DNA from: Kroppenstedtia sanguinis
Lineage (GTDB): Bacteria > Bacillota > Bacilli > Thermoactinomycetales > DSM-45169
Assembly (NCBI RefSeq): GCF_050433445.1
Contig: NZ_JBNPXF010000037.1
Location: 1 to 15,729, forward strand
Length of the DNA: 15,729 bases
Direction: 5' to 3'
In this document: in pieces, positions 1 through 6,822 of the stretch
Position numbering within the stretch: position 1 is the first letter of the stretch
Layout of the letters: each line of letters opens with the position of its first letter
Made by a program: the position numbers and the translations under genes
The notes under the pieces: model-generated
Databases searched by the model: none
What the model saw: only the letters and a program-made list of their open reading frames with translations
Told to the model about the DNA's origin: nothing

Positions 1-9
1 TTTCGCCAT
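1..9 (-). CDS. Transposase OrfA, first three codons only
   Basis: The codons ATG GCG AAA run off the window edge. The start is supported by GGAGGGG 8 bases upstream and by the identical arrangement in the inverted copy at the other end. Only M-A-K is visible, so the transposase identity rests on the IS-like context. Confidence 0.4.
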
Positions 10-41
10 AAGAAAATCCCCTCCGGCAGTTCAGTGCTTTT

Positions 42-67
42 GTCCATCTTACCAGATGGACTTTTTT
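42..67 (+). terminator. Hairpin with T tract inside the IS end
   Basis: GTCCATCT (42-49) and AGATGGAC (54-61) form a perfect 8-bp stem with loop TACC, followed by six T. In the direction leaving the IS this has intrinsic terminator form. In the direction entering the IS there is no T tract, so pncB read-through would not be stopped. The position between terminal repeat and transposase start is also where many IS elements carry structures that limit expression from outside promoters. Confidence 0.6.
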
Positions 68-100
68 CACTGTCTACCTCAAGGGGATAATACCACTTGT

Positions 101-1582
101 TCACGACTTTCCATTTCCGTTGCCGTTTTCGGTGCGGATTTGTTGATAGATCTGCTGAATCAGGTTTTGTTTGGTTGCCCAGAGTTCGTCGGTCAGATCC
201 ACTGGGTACTCTTCCGGATTCAACAGACGGAGGTACTCCTCCCAAAACAGGGTGCGCTGTTCTTGATAATGGGCCTTAATCTCCTCTAGGGTGGGCAACT
301 TATAGACTCGTTTTCCCTCTTCAAAGATCGGCTCCAGGAGGGGGACCGCCCGAAAGTGACGTACCTTTTTCTTGCGGTAGGTGTGTATCGGATGGAAAAG
401 GGTGAGGGGTTTTCCTTCATCCACTTGTTGGCCTGCGGGAGTGATCAGATCAGCGCGGGCTTTATTGGTGCGACGGTCGATAATGCGATAGACCGATTTG
501 AGTCCGGGGGTGGTCACTTTTTCCGGATTGGAAGAAATCTTGATGGATGGAATCCATTCGCCATTCTGGTTCCGAGCCACCAATTTATAGACCGCCCCGA
601 GAGCGGGTTGACCATAGGCCGTGATTAAACGGGTGCCCACTCCCCAGGAATCTACCTGTGCACCCTGGGACTTCAAATTGAGCAGGGTGTCTTCATCCAG
701 ATCGCTGGAAGCGACGATGCGAGTGTCTGTCAATCCCGCTTCATCCAACATCCGGCGGGCTTCCTTGGAAAGGTAGGCCAAATCCCCGCTGTCCAGTCGG
801 ATTCCCGCCAGGCGATGTCCTTGCTCTTTTAGTTCCAACCCGACTTGGATGGCGTGGGGAACCCCGCTGCGCAGGGTGTCATAGGTGTCCACCAGTAGCA
901 CAGAATCCTCGGGATAAGCTTGGGCAAAAGCGCGAAAAGCTTCTATTTCGCTGTCGAAATCCTGCACCCAGGCATGGGAATGGGTGCCGCTGACAGGGAT
1001 GCCGAAGAGTTCACCCGCCAGGAGGTTGGAAGTTGCGTCAAATCCCGCCAGATAAGCTGCCCGGGCTCCCCAGATTGCCGCATCCTTCTCCTGTGCCCGG
1101 CGGCTGCCGAACTCCATCAATGAATCATTTCCCGCCACTGATTTGATCCGCGCCGCTTTAGTGGCGATCAGAGTTTGGTAGCCAATGAAGTTGAGCAGGG
1201 CGGTCTCTACTAGTTGCAATTCTAAAATCGTTCCTTCCAGGCGGAGCAGAGGCTCATTGGGAAAGACGATCGTGCCTTCCTTCATTCCTTGAACGTTTCC
1301 GGTAAAACGGAAGTTTCGCAACAGATCCAAAAAGGCGGGATCAAACTTTTCCGGTTGCTCTGCGAGGTATTGAATATCCTCCGCGCTGAATTTGAGGTAG
1401 TCCAAGTATTGGATGGCCCGTTCCAATCCGGCAAAAACAGCGAAGCCATTGCCGAAAGGAAGTTTACGAAAATAAAGGTCAAAAGCTCTTCGTTGGAGGT
1501 GGGTGCCATTTTTCCAGTGGGCGTACATCATGGTGATTTGGTACTTGTCAGTGTGTAAAGCCCACCCCTCTGGGGTTTGCAT
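101..1582 (-). CDS. pncB: Nicotinate phosphoribosyltransferase
   Basis: This cytoplasmic enzyme joins nicotinate to PRPP, with ATP use, to make nicotinate mononucleotide in the Preiss-Handler branch of NAD salvage. The product is about 493 residues, the usual length for the Bacillus-type enzyme. Visible family motifs are the N-terminal LHTDKYQITMMYAHWKNGTH, EFGSRRAQ near residue 157, the SGTHSHAW loop with the histidine expected to be phosphorylated (about residue 203), and GIRLDSGDLAYLSKEARR near 262, which belongs to the phosphoribosyl-binding core. I chose the ATG at 1582 because GGAGTGA lies 5 bases upstream. A GTG at 1591 would add three residues but has no clear ribosome site. The gene starts just after the stop of the JAMM gene, so the two are probably co-transcribed. 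Its tail is rich in N and G. An IS tip lies 5 bp past the stop, so any native terminator has been displaced. Confidence 0.95.
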   Translation of the reverse strand: MQTPEGWALHTDKYQITMMYAHWKNGTHLQRRAFDLYFRKLPFGNGFAVFAGLERAIQYLDYLKFSAEDIQYLAEQPEKFDPAFLDLLRNFRFTGNVQGMKEGTIVFPNEPLLRLEGTILELQLVETALLNFIGYQTLIATKAARIKSVAGNDSLMEFGSRRAQEKDAAIWGARAAYLAGFDATSNLLAGELFGIPVSGTHSHAWVQDFDSEIEAFRAFAQAYPEDSVLLVDTYDTLRSGVPHAIQVGLELKEQGHRLAGIRLDSGDLAYLSKEARRMLDEAGLTDTRIVASSDLDEDTLLNLKSQGAQVDSWGVGTRLITAYGQPALGAVYKLVARNQNGEWIPSIKISSNPEKVTTPGLKSVYRIIDRRTNKARADLITPAGQQVDEGKPLTLFHPIHTYRKKKVRHFRAVPLLEPIFEEGKRVYKLPTLEEIKAHYQEQRTLFWEEYLRLLNPEEYPVDLTDELWATKQNLIQQIYQQIRTENGNGNGKS

Positions 1583-1596
1583 TGAGTTCACTCCAT

Positions 1597-2097
1597 TCAG
1601 CTCGGGTCGGGGGCCGGACCGGACACGAGATACATGACCGGATCGACCTGCCCGCCTTGGATACAGTAGGCGGATAATCGAGGCTCAGCCTGTTTGAGAG
1701 ACAGGATCCAACTAGTCAACTCAGGATAATGCCATTCTCGGATATCCTTGGCCGAAGGCCAAGGGTCTGAACGCGGATGGGAATGTACCATCCCGAGAGG
1801 TTCCAGAGTCTGTCTTCGCATCTCTTTCAAGGTTTCCAGATAAGTTCGTGGTTCAAATGAAAAAGAGTCGGGATCGGGATCTTGGTTGGGAATCGGGAAA
1901 AAACGAGTGATTTCCCGACCTTGACCCGCCAAGAGTCCGCAACCTTCCCGCGGGAGTTCCCGCAGACAGTGTTTTTCAATTTGGAGGATCACATCCTGTC
2001 GGATCGAGATCGTCGGAAGAGCCATCGTTTCCACCCCATGGTCAGAAGATCTTTCAGCCCCCGTTTTTTTCAAAATCTGTTCATTTGACTTCTCCAT
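1597..2097 (-). CDS. JAMM/MPN-family (Mov34/PAD-1) metallopeptidase, M67 type
   Basis: This is a small stand-alone bacterial JAB1/MPN protein with a complete zinc site: glutamate E51 in REGCGLL, then H105-S-H107, S115 and D118 in HSHPRSDPWPSAKD, which fits H-x-H-x7-S-x2-D exactly. Family members hydrolyse isopeptide or peptide bonds, and bacterial ones often trim the C-termini of ubiquitin-like sulfur carriers (ThiS, MoaD, CysO). No such carrier or E1-like gene lies nearby, so the substrate is unknown. The ATG at 2097 has GGAG four bases upstream. An internal ATG at 2025 has GGGGTGG at good spacing and begins at MALPTISIRQ, where the conserved domain starts, so a 142-residue product is equally possible. 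The gene stops just before pncB and is probably first in a two-gene operon, which may hint at a link to NAD or cofactor metabolism. Confidence 0.85.
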   Translation of the reverse strand: MEKSNEQILKKTGAERSSDHGVETMALPTISIRQDVILQIEKHCLRELPREGCGLLAGQGREITRFFPIPNQDPDPDSFSFEPRTYLETLKEMRRQTLEPLGMVHSHPRSDPWPSAKDIREWHYPELTSWILSLKQAEPRLSAYCIQGGQVDPVMYLVSGPAPDPS

Positions 2098-2171
2098 TTT
2101 ACTCCGAAATGTTCAACGGGGCAAAAAGAATAGATTTTGTTGTCACAACCTGTGGTACAATGTCCGCATGA

Positions 2172-2190
2172 AAAGGGGGTGATCCCGTTG
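2172..2190 (+). promoter_or_regulatory. Ribosome binding site deciding a TTG start
   Basis: AAAGGGGGTGA is followed 6 bases later by TTG at 2188. This supports a TTG start for the DUF72 gene. The longest open frame begins at another TTG (2137) that has no ribosome site and would add 17 residues without conserved character. Confidence 0.65.
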
Positions 2191-3048
2191 TTCAATCCGA
2201 TCCAGATCGGTGTTTGCGGCTGGGGGGATCACGACCTGGATCCCGCCGGCACTGCCGATCGGGGGAAATTGTCTGCCTATGCTGCTCACTTTCCAGTGGT
2301 GGAAGTGGACAGTACCTATCATGCGATCCCTTCCCCGGAGCGGATGGCGCAGTGGGAAGAGGAGACACCGGAGGCCTTTCGATTCGTGGTTAAGGCATAC
2401 CGGGAGATGACAGGTCACGGCCGGCGGGAAGGAGTGCCGGTCCGTTCGATGCGGGAGATCTTTCAAGAATTTGCCGCATCGATCCGTCCGATGGAGAAGG
2501 CGGGGAAATTAAGCGGGGTCCTGTTTCAGTTTCCACCTTGGGTGGATTGTACTCGGGAGTATGTCCGGTATATCCGGCGCTGTCGTCAGGCTTTTCCTGA
2601 TCTTCCCTTGGCTGTGGAATTCCGAAATCAGACCTGGTTTGAGCCTCGGTTCCGGGAGGGAACGCTTCGCTTTTTGGAAGAGGAAGGAATCATCCATGTG
2701 ATTTGTGATGAACCGCAAGCCGGTAGCGGTTCTGTTCCGATGGTTCTCGCTGTCACTCAGCCTTCTCAGGTTTTGATTCGCTTTCATGGTCGCAACCGGT
2801 CGGGCTGGAACTCAAACGGCCGTTCCAATGCCGACTGGCGGAAGGTTCGCTATGCTTATCGCTATACGGAAGAAGAGTTGTTGGAGTGGACGGAGCGGAT
2901 TCAGCAGTTGAAGGAACAGGCGGAACAGGTGACGTTGTTATTTAATAACAACTCTCGGGGGGATGCAGCGGGCAATGCTAAACAGATGGTGGAAATGTTG
3001 AATCTCGAGGTGAAGGGTTTGGCACCCCGGCAGTTGGGAATCTTTTGA
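2188..3048 (+). CDS. yunF: DUF72 family protein (YunF/YecE-like)
   Basis: The protein opens with IQIGVCGWGDHD, the diagnostic first strand of DUF72. It continues with VVEVDSTYHAIPS (the E-x-N/D-x-T-F/Y motif), FRFVVKAYREMTGH, GVLFQFPPW and LAVEFRNQTWF, then a terminal LLFNNNSRGDAAGNAKQM segment, all in family order. DUF72 has a TIM-barrel fold. Its biochemical role is not established, and proposals linking it to nucleic acid or metal chemistry are tentative. With the TTG start at 2188 the product is 286 residues, close to the family norm. It leads a plus-strand group with the TauE and YunD genes, the same partners as in the B. subtilis yun cluster as I recall it. The gene diverges from the JAMM-pncB pair. 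Confidence 0.9.
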   Translation: MFNPIQIGVCGWGDHDLDPAGTADRGKLSAYAAHFPVVEVDSTYHAIPSPERMAQWEEETPEAFRFVVKAYREMTGHGRREGVPVRSMREIFQEFAASIRPMEKAGKLSGVLFQFPPWVDCTREYVRYIRRCRQAFPDLPLAVEFRNQTWFEPRFREGTLRFLEEEGIIHVICDEPQAGSGSVPMVLAVTQPSQVLIRFHGRNRSGWNSNGRSNADWRKVRYAYRYTEEELLEWTERIQQLKEQAEQVTLLFNNNSRGDAAGNAKQMVEMLNLEVKGLAPRQLGIF

Positions 3049-3141
3049 GGGCTTATTCCGACTGAAGCCGAGCTGCTATCAAACTCCTGACCCTCCAAAA
3101 ATGGTTGCCATGACGATGCTTTGAGTATCTGGGGTGGATGT

Positions 3142-3963
3142 ATGCTTTTAAAACTGATTTTATTTCTTGTCATCGGTCTGGTGTCCGGTACCATCGGTGC
3201 CATTGTCGGACTAGGCGGAGGAATCATCACTGTTCCGGCGATGTTATTCCTGGCTTCTCATTTTCCGGAGGCGGGGCATATCACACCGCAGATGGCGGTA
3301 GGAACGTCTTTGGTAGTGGTGATTATCACTGCACTCTCCTCCACCCTGTCTTATGCCCGTCAGAAACGTGTCGACTTCTCCAGCGGATGGGGTTTTTTTG
3401 GGGGTAGTGGACCTGGGGCGATTTTGGGAGCGTGGTTGACCCGTTACTTTACCGGAGAAGTGTTCTATATCGTCTTCGGAATCTTGATGATCGGGATCGC
3501 CCTCTTATTGACCTGGGGCGATCGGCTGAAAGTGGAAAGGGTAAAATGGAGTGTTCGGCGGGAATTTAAGGATGCAGAAGGGAATATATACCGTTACGGT
3601 TACCATCGCACTGTCGCCGTGGTGGGTGGTTTCTTGGTGGGATTGCTCTCAGGGTTATTTGGAATTGGCGGAGGAGCGCTGATAATACCGCTGATGGTGC
3701 TTTTGTTCCAGTTTCCGCCTCATGTAGCCTCCGCCACGTCGATGTTCATTATTTTCCTGTCATCCATTACCGGCTCCATCACCCACCTCTTTCAAGGAAA
3801 TATCGAGTGGATGGCAGTGTTGATGATCGCTCCCGGAGCTTGGGTCGGCGGCAGACTGGGAGCCTGGATTTCAATGAAAATGAGCAGTACCGCTCTGATG
3901 TGGGCCTTAAAGTTGGCGATCGCCTTGGTGGCGATCCGCATGATCGGCGAAGGTCTCTCCTGA
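3142..3963 (+). CDS. yunE: TauE/SafE (TSUP) family permease, YunE-like
   Basis: This polytopic inner-membrane protein has the duplicated TSUP architecture. Each half begins with a glycine-rich membrane segment, GTIGAIVGLGGGIITVPAML near residue 15 and GLLSGLFGIGGGALIIPLMV near residue 175. The halves are joined by a polar loop (about residues 130-155, rich in R, K and E). Family members export sulfite, sulfoacetate or related organosulfur anions; the substrate here is not evident. I chose the ATG at 3142 (273 residues) because GGGGTGG sits just upstream, although the 4-base spacing is short. The TTG at 3121 would add seven residues and lacks a ribosome site. The stop is 22 bases before yunD, so the two are almost certainly in one transcript. 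Confidence 0.9.
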   Translation: MLLKLILFLVIGLVSGTIGAIVGLGGGIITVPAMLFLASHFPEAGHITPQMAVGTSLVVVIITALSSTLSYARQKRVDFSSGWGFFGGSGPGAILGAWLTRYFTGEVFYIVFGILMIGIALLLTWGDRLKVERVKWSVRREFKDAEGNIYRYGYHRTVAVVGGFLVGLLSGLFGIGGGALIIPLMVLLFQFPPHVASATSMFIIFLSSITGSITHLFQGNIEWMAVLMIAPGAWVGGRLGAWISMKMSSTALMWALKLAIALVAIRMIGEGLS

Positions 3964-3985
3964 CCGAGGAGGTGGAGTCAAGGGC

Positions 3986-5416
3986 ATGAATCGAGTACAC
4001 ATCCTGCATACAAATGATCTTCACAGCCATTTTGAATCGATGCCGGCGATCCATACCCTTCTTCACAGGCTGTCGGAACAGTTGGAAGGAGAAGGGGATA
4101 AAGTATTTCGGGTAGATCTGGGAGATCACATGGATCGGTTCAGTTTGGAGACGGAAGGAACTCTGGGCCGGGCCAACCGTTCGGTCATGGACATCACAGG
4201 GTATGAATTGATCACTCTGGGCAATAATGAATTGCTCACCTTTTCCAAAGAGGAACTTCACGAACTGTACGAGAAATCCCCCTTTAAAGTCTTGGCACTC
4301 AATGTGGAAGAGGAGGATGGGTCCCGTCCTCCTTGGATCCAGCCCTGGGAGATTCGGGAGGTAGACGGATTTCGGATCGGGTTTCTCGGGGTGACGATCC
4401 CGTTCCCACAGTTTTACGAACTGTTGGGATGGCAAGTGTCCGATCCCTTTGAGGTATTACCCGAGGCGGTCTCCCGTCTACGGAAAGAAGTTCACGCTGT
4501 CGTAATCCTTTCCCATCTCGGTATCGGCAATGACCGCCGACTGGCGGAGGTGGTACCAGGGATCGATGTCATCCTGGGCTCCCACACCCATCATCTGCTG
4601 GAGGTGCCGGAACGGGTGGGGAACACTCTGATCGCCGCAGCGGGAAAATTCGGCGGTCATGTGGGACATGTGACGCTGGAGTTGAATCCGACTCGGCAAC
4701 AGGTGACCCGTCGCGAGGGAGGGTGTTTGCCGGTGGCTGCTGTCGATCCCGATCCCCAGCTGGAGGCTCGAATCCGGGGATTTCGCAGGGAAGCAGAGGC
4801 GCATCTCTCTGAAACGATTCGGGAGTTGGACCGACCACTGCCGGTGGATTGGTATGCAGAATCCCCCTTGGGCAATTTTCTGGCAGACGGATTGCTACAC
4901 TGGGTACCTGATTCGGACTGTGCTCTGGTGAATGCTGGTCAATTGCTGGGAGGATTGCAGGCAGGATCGGTGACTCGAGGGCGTCTTCACCAAATCTGCC
5001 CCCATCCGATCAATCCGGTGCGATTGGTGTTGTCCGGAGGAGAGATTCGCAGGATATTGGAGGAATCCCTGATCCGGGATCGCCAGGAACTGGAGATCCG
5101 AGGGTTTGGTTTCCGCGGCAAAAAGCTGGGGATGATGAACCTGGCAGGAATGGAAGCGGAGATGAACTCGTTGAAGCCAGCGGGCAAACGGTTAGGACAG
5201 GTGGAAATCAACGGGGCACCGTTGGATGAAGACCGGGATTATCGCGTGGCCACCATCGATATGTTTACCTTTGGAGCCGGATACGAGGAGTTTAAAAAGG
5301 GGAGGGAGAAAAAATATTTTTTGCCGGAGTTTTTACGGGATGTATTGGCCCATCATCTCCGGCAATCTGGGGCGCCAGAGAGGAGCTTTCGTCCCCGGTG
5401 GCGTGATCCTGATTGA
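3986..5416 (+). CDS. yunD: YunD-type metallophosphatase / 5'-nucleotidase
   Basis: This is a two-domain calcineurin-like phosphoesterase of 476 residues. The N-terminal metal-binding signatures appear in order: HTNDLHSH (D11, H13), DLGDHMDR (D47), LGNNE (N80-N81-E82), ILSHLG near 175 and LGSHTHH near 200. From about residue 270 the 5'-nucleotidase C-terminal domain follows (SPLGNFLADGLLHW, then VNAGQL and the NPVRLVLSGGEIRRIL region), which binds substrate. No signal peptide is present, so it should be cytoplasmic, unlike periplasmic UshA types. The canonical GNHE motif reads GNNE; as I recall this H-to-N change is typical of YunD proteins, and the usual catalytic histidine is therefore absent. 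The ATG has AGGAGGTGG about 10 bases upstream. Its stop is one base from the end of the convergent queT gene. Confidence 0.92.
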   Translation: MNRVHILHTNDLHSHFESMPAIHTLLHRLSEQLEGEGDKVFRVDLGDHMDRFSLETEGTLGRANRSVMDITGYELITLGNNELLTFSKEELHELYEKSPFKVLALNVEEEDGSRPPWIQPWEIREVDGFRIGFLGVTIPFPQFYELLGWQVSDPFEVLPEAVSRLRKEVHAVVILSHLGIGNDRRLAEVVPGIDVILGSHTHHLLEVPERVGNTLIAAAGKFGGHVGHVTLELNPTRQQVTRREGGCLPVAAVDPDPQLEARIRGFRREAEAHLSETIRELDRPLPVDWYAESPLGNFLADGLLHWVPDSDCALVNAGQLLGGLQAGSVTRGRLHQICPHPINPVRLVLSGGEIRRILEESLIRDRQELEIRGFGFRGKKLGMMNLAGMEAEMNSLKPAGKRLGQVEINGAPLDEDRDYRVATIDMFTFGAGYEEFKKGREKKYFLPEFLRDVLAHHLRQSGAPERSFRPRWRDPD

Positions 5417-5417
5417 C

Positions 5418-5900
5418 TCAGGGGCGGGGACGGGCGCCGGGAATCCGGTTCCGGAACCGCTCCATTACATACAAGAAGGGCAGACCCAATCCGTAACAGA
5501 CCACCAATTGGCCGATCCCTACATAAAGCATAGCTGCGGGCAAGGTGACATCGAGACCGCTGACGACTTTCAACAAGGTTCCGATGATGACGGCATTGAC
5601 CAGCACCGGGGGTAACGGAGCCAACCATCGGGACGGCATCCGTGAGGTCAACCAGGCGGCGATAAGAGAAGCCAAGCTTCCAAAGAGAACATCATAAAAT
5701 CCGACCGGGCTGAACAAGTTGGCGATCAGCGCCCCGACGAACAGTCCAGGGACGGCCAGGGGGGTCACAAAGGGAAGGAGGGTCATCACTTCCGAGATGC
5801 GAAATTGGATCACTCCGTAAGAGAGCGGGTAGAGGGTTAGGGTGAGTACTGCATAGATGGCGGCGATCATAGCGATCGGGGCGATTTTTTTGGCTGACAT
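5418..5900 (-). CDS. queT: QueT-family queuosine-precursor transporter (ECF S component, DUF988)
   Basis: This is a hydrophobic protein of 160 residues with five to six predicted membrane helices. Family landmarks are the N-terminal IAPIAMIAAIYAVLTLTL, then GVIQFRISEVMTLLPF, LAVPGLFVGALIANLFSPVG and DVLFGSLASLIAAWL. QueT (COG4708) is the substrate-capturing subunit that pairs with the general ECF module to import queuosine precursors such as preQ1. I chose the ATG at 5900 because AAGGAGGA lies upstream at ideal spacing. An upstream in-frame extension to 5939 overlaps the presumed -10 box and is unlikely to be translated. QueT genes are often under preQ1 riboswitches, but I could not recognise one in the leader. 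The C-terminal tail is arginine/proline rich. It ends one base from the convergent yunD stop. Confidence 0.88.
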   Translation of the reverse strand: MSAKKIAPIAMIAAIYAVLTLTLYPLSYGVIQFRISEVMTLLPFVTPLAVPGLFVGALIANLFSPVGFYDVLFGSLASLIAAWLTSRMPSRWLAPLPPVLVNAVIIGTLLKVVSGLDVTLPAAMLYVGIGQLVVCYGLGLPFLYVMERFRNRIPGARPRP

Positions 5901-5928
5901 GGTTTGTTCCTCCTTCTCTTCGTCCCTC

Positions 5929-5934
5929 ATTATA
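5929..5934 (-). promoter_or_regulatory. Candidate -10 box for queT
   Basis: The reverse strand reads TATAAT, 28 bases upstream of the queT start codon. No convincing -35 box lies 16-18 bases farther upstream. If this is the promoter, the leader is only about 20 nucleotides, too short for a riboswitch. Confidence 0.4.
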
Positions 5935-6019
5935 ACCAATGTTCGGGATGTTTTCTTCCCCCGACGGGAAGATTAAACAGGAATTTTCCCACCTTCCGGC
6001 TTTGTTATCATTTTTGTGC

Positions 6020-6048
6020 TTCGCACAAGCCTCCCAATCAGTTAGAAT
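6020..6048 (+). promoter_or_regulatory. Candidate sigma-A promoter for the DUF6154-yunC group
   Basis: TTCGCA (6020-6025) and TAGAAT (6043-6048) are separated by 17 bases, and the start codon lies 27 bases further. Four of six and five of six positions match the consensus boxes. The -35 box overlaps a small TTGTGC-TTC-GCACAA hairpin, which could be an operator-like palindrome. Confidence 0.45.
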
Positions 6049-6075
6049 AACTTCAGGAACGAAGGAGGTACAAGC

Positions 6076-6330
6076 ATGCGTTTTGTGGACGACCTGTTCT
6101 CCCTTTACCGGGAGCATTTAGCGGATAATGAAGAAAACGCCGTTTCGGTGGTTCTCAATATCCTGGAAGATCAGACACGGGAAGATATCATGCAGTTGAT
6201 CCGGGATATGGACGACGAAGAAGTGATTCAAATGGTGGGAGTCTATCTCGTGGAGATGCTCAAGATGAAAATCGCCCAGGAAGGCGATGGCACGGAGGGG
6301 GAATCAGCCAACCACCCACGCTACCACTGA
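6076..6330 (+). CDS. DUF6154-like small acidic cytosolic protein
   Basis: The product has 84 residues, with a start backed by GAAGGAGGT at normal spacing. The sequence begins MRFVDDLFSLYREHL and has helical, acidic stretches (EDQTREDIMQLIRDMDDEEV, then MVGVYLVEMLKMKIAQ). This resembles a short Bacillus cytosolic protein family that I recall as DUF6154, for which no function is known. There is no signal peptide or membrane segment. The last dozen residues are polar and look disordered. It lies 67 bases upstream of yunC on the same strand and probably shares its promoter. Confidence 0.75.
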   Translation: MRFVDDLFSLYREHLADNEENAVSVVLNILEDQTREDIMQLIRDMDDEEVIQMVGVYLVEMLKMKIAQEGDGTEGESANHPRYH

Positions 6331-6397
6331 TCCGGACACCCCTTCCCTTCCTTCGACATAGAGTATAGGAAATGCAAACCAGACAGGAGGGGTCGGT

Positions 6398-6700
6398 GTG
6401 GTCCGATTACAACCGATGCAAGTGAAGGGGCATCCGGTGATCGGTGTGGAAGTGGCCCTGCCCAAGACCGATCTGTTGGTGATCACAACGGAGAAAGGAT
6501 ACATCATGTGCGGTGCACTAGATGTGGATCTGTTGAATGAAAGACTGGCGCAACGGGGCATCTTGGCGGGCCGGGCGGTGGGAGTAAGAACCCTGGAGGC
6601 CCTGTTGGAGGCCCCCTTGGAGAAGGTGACGACTCATGCGGAACAACAGGGGATCCATGCGGGAATGTCCGGGCGGGAAGCACTGCTGAGGATGGTATAA
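6398..6700 (+). CDS. yunC: YunC (DUF1805) protein
   Basis: This 100-residue protein shows the DUF1805 core: PMQVKGHPVIGVEVALPKT, then EKGYIMCGALDVDLLNERL, GILAGRAVGVRTLEALLEAP and a terminal GIHAGMSGREALLRM. YunC of B. subtilis has a solved fold, but its activity is unknown to me. The start is GTG at 6398, chosen because GGAGGGG lies 5 bases upstream and the conserved sequence begins immediately after it. Residues 45-65 (AQRGILAGRAVGVRTLEALL) are the most strongly conserved part in homologues I remember. A strong terminator follows at once, which closes the DUF6154-yunC unit. Confidence 0.9.
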   Translation: MVRLQPMQVKGHPVIGVEVALPKTDLLVITTEKGYIMCGALDVDLLNERLAQRGILAGRAVGVRTLEALLEAPLEKVTTHAEQQGIHAGMSGREALLRMV

Positions 6701-6709
6701 GGCTTGCAA

Positions 6710-6736
6710 AGAGGTGCTACTCCGGCACCTCTTTTT
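6710..6736 (+). terminator. Intrinsic terminator after yunC
   Basis: AGAGGTGC (6710-6717) pairs perfectly with GCACCTCT (6725-6732) around a 7-base loop, and the 3' arm runs straight into a T tract ending at 6736. It starts 10 bases after the yunC stop. Confidence 0.88.
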
Positions 6737-6745
6737 CTGCGGAAA

Positions 6746-6774
6746 TTGTCGGGAAGCCGCGACTTCGGTATACT
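6746..6774 (+). promoter_or_regulatory. Sigma-A type promoter for the 114-residue protein
   Basis: TTGTCG (6746-6751), a 17-base spacer and TATACT (6769-6774) give a good sigma-A promoter directly after the yunC terminator. The spacer contains GAAGCCGCGACTTC, a short inverted repeat that could bind a regulator. The leader to the start codon is about 42 bases. Confidence 0.6.
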
Positions 6775-6822
6775 GGGGCTGAAAGGCTGAGATTTTCAGG
6801 AACCGAAAGGCTGGAGAAACTG

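Larger units (their letters stand above)
1..95 (-). mobile_element. IS element, left end only (probably IS3 family), reading out of the window
   Basis: This is the start of an insertion sequence on the minus strand. Its outer tip is at 95, where the reverse strand reads TGGTATTATCCCC. It is followed inward by a hairpin (42-61), a Shine-Dalgarno GGAGGGG (reverse complement of 18-24) and an ATG at 9-7 giving M-A-K. The same 94 bases recur inverted at 15636-15729 with 3 differences, at 79, 80 and 82. Tips starting TG and a transposase OrfA starting MAK are common in the IS3 family, but no catalytic sequence is visible, so the family is an inference. The tip lies 5 bp after the pncB stop codon, so pncB transcripts would enter the element in the sense direction. 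Confidence 0.75.

Noticed and set aside
2139..2159. Operator-like sequence TTGTCACAACCTGTGGTACAA before the DUF72 gene
   Set aside because: The two halves match only with offsets, and the spacing of promoter boxes around it is poor, so neither an operator nor a promoter can be supported.
5901..6019. preQ1 riboswitch upstream of queT
   Set aside because: No A-rich tail paired with a short GC stem of the preQ1-I kind and no class II pattern is visible, and a TATAAT box lies only 28 bases before the start codon.
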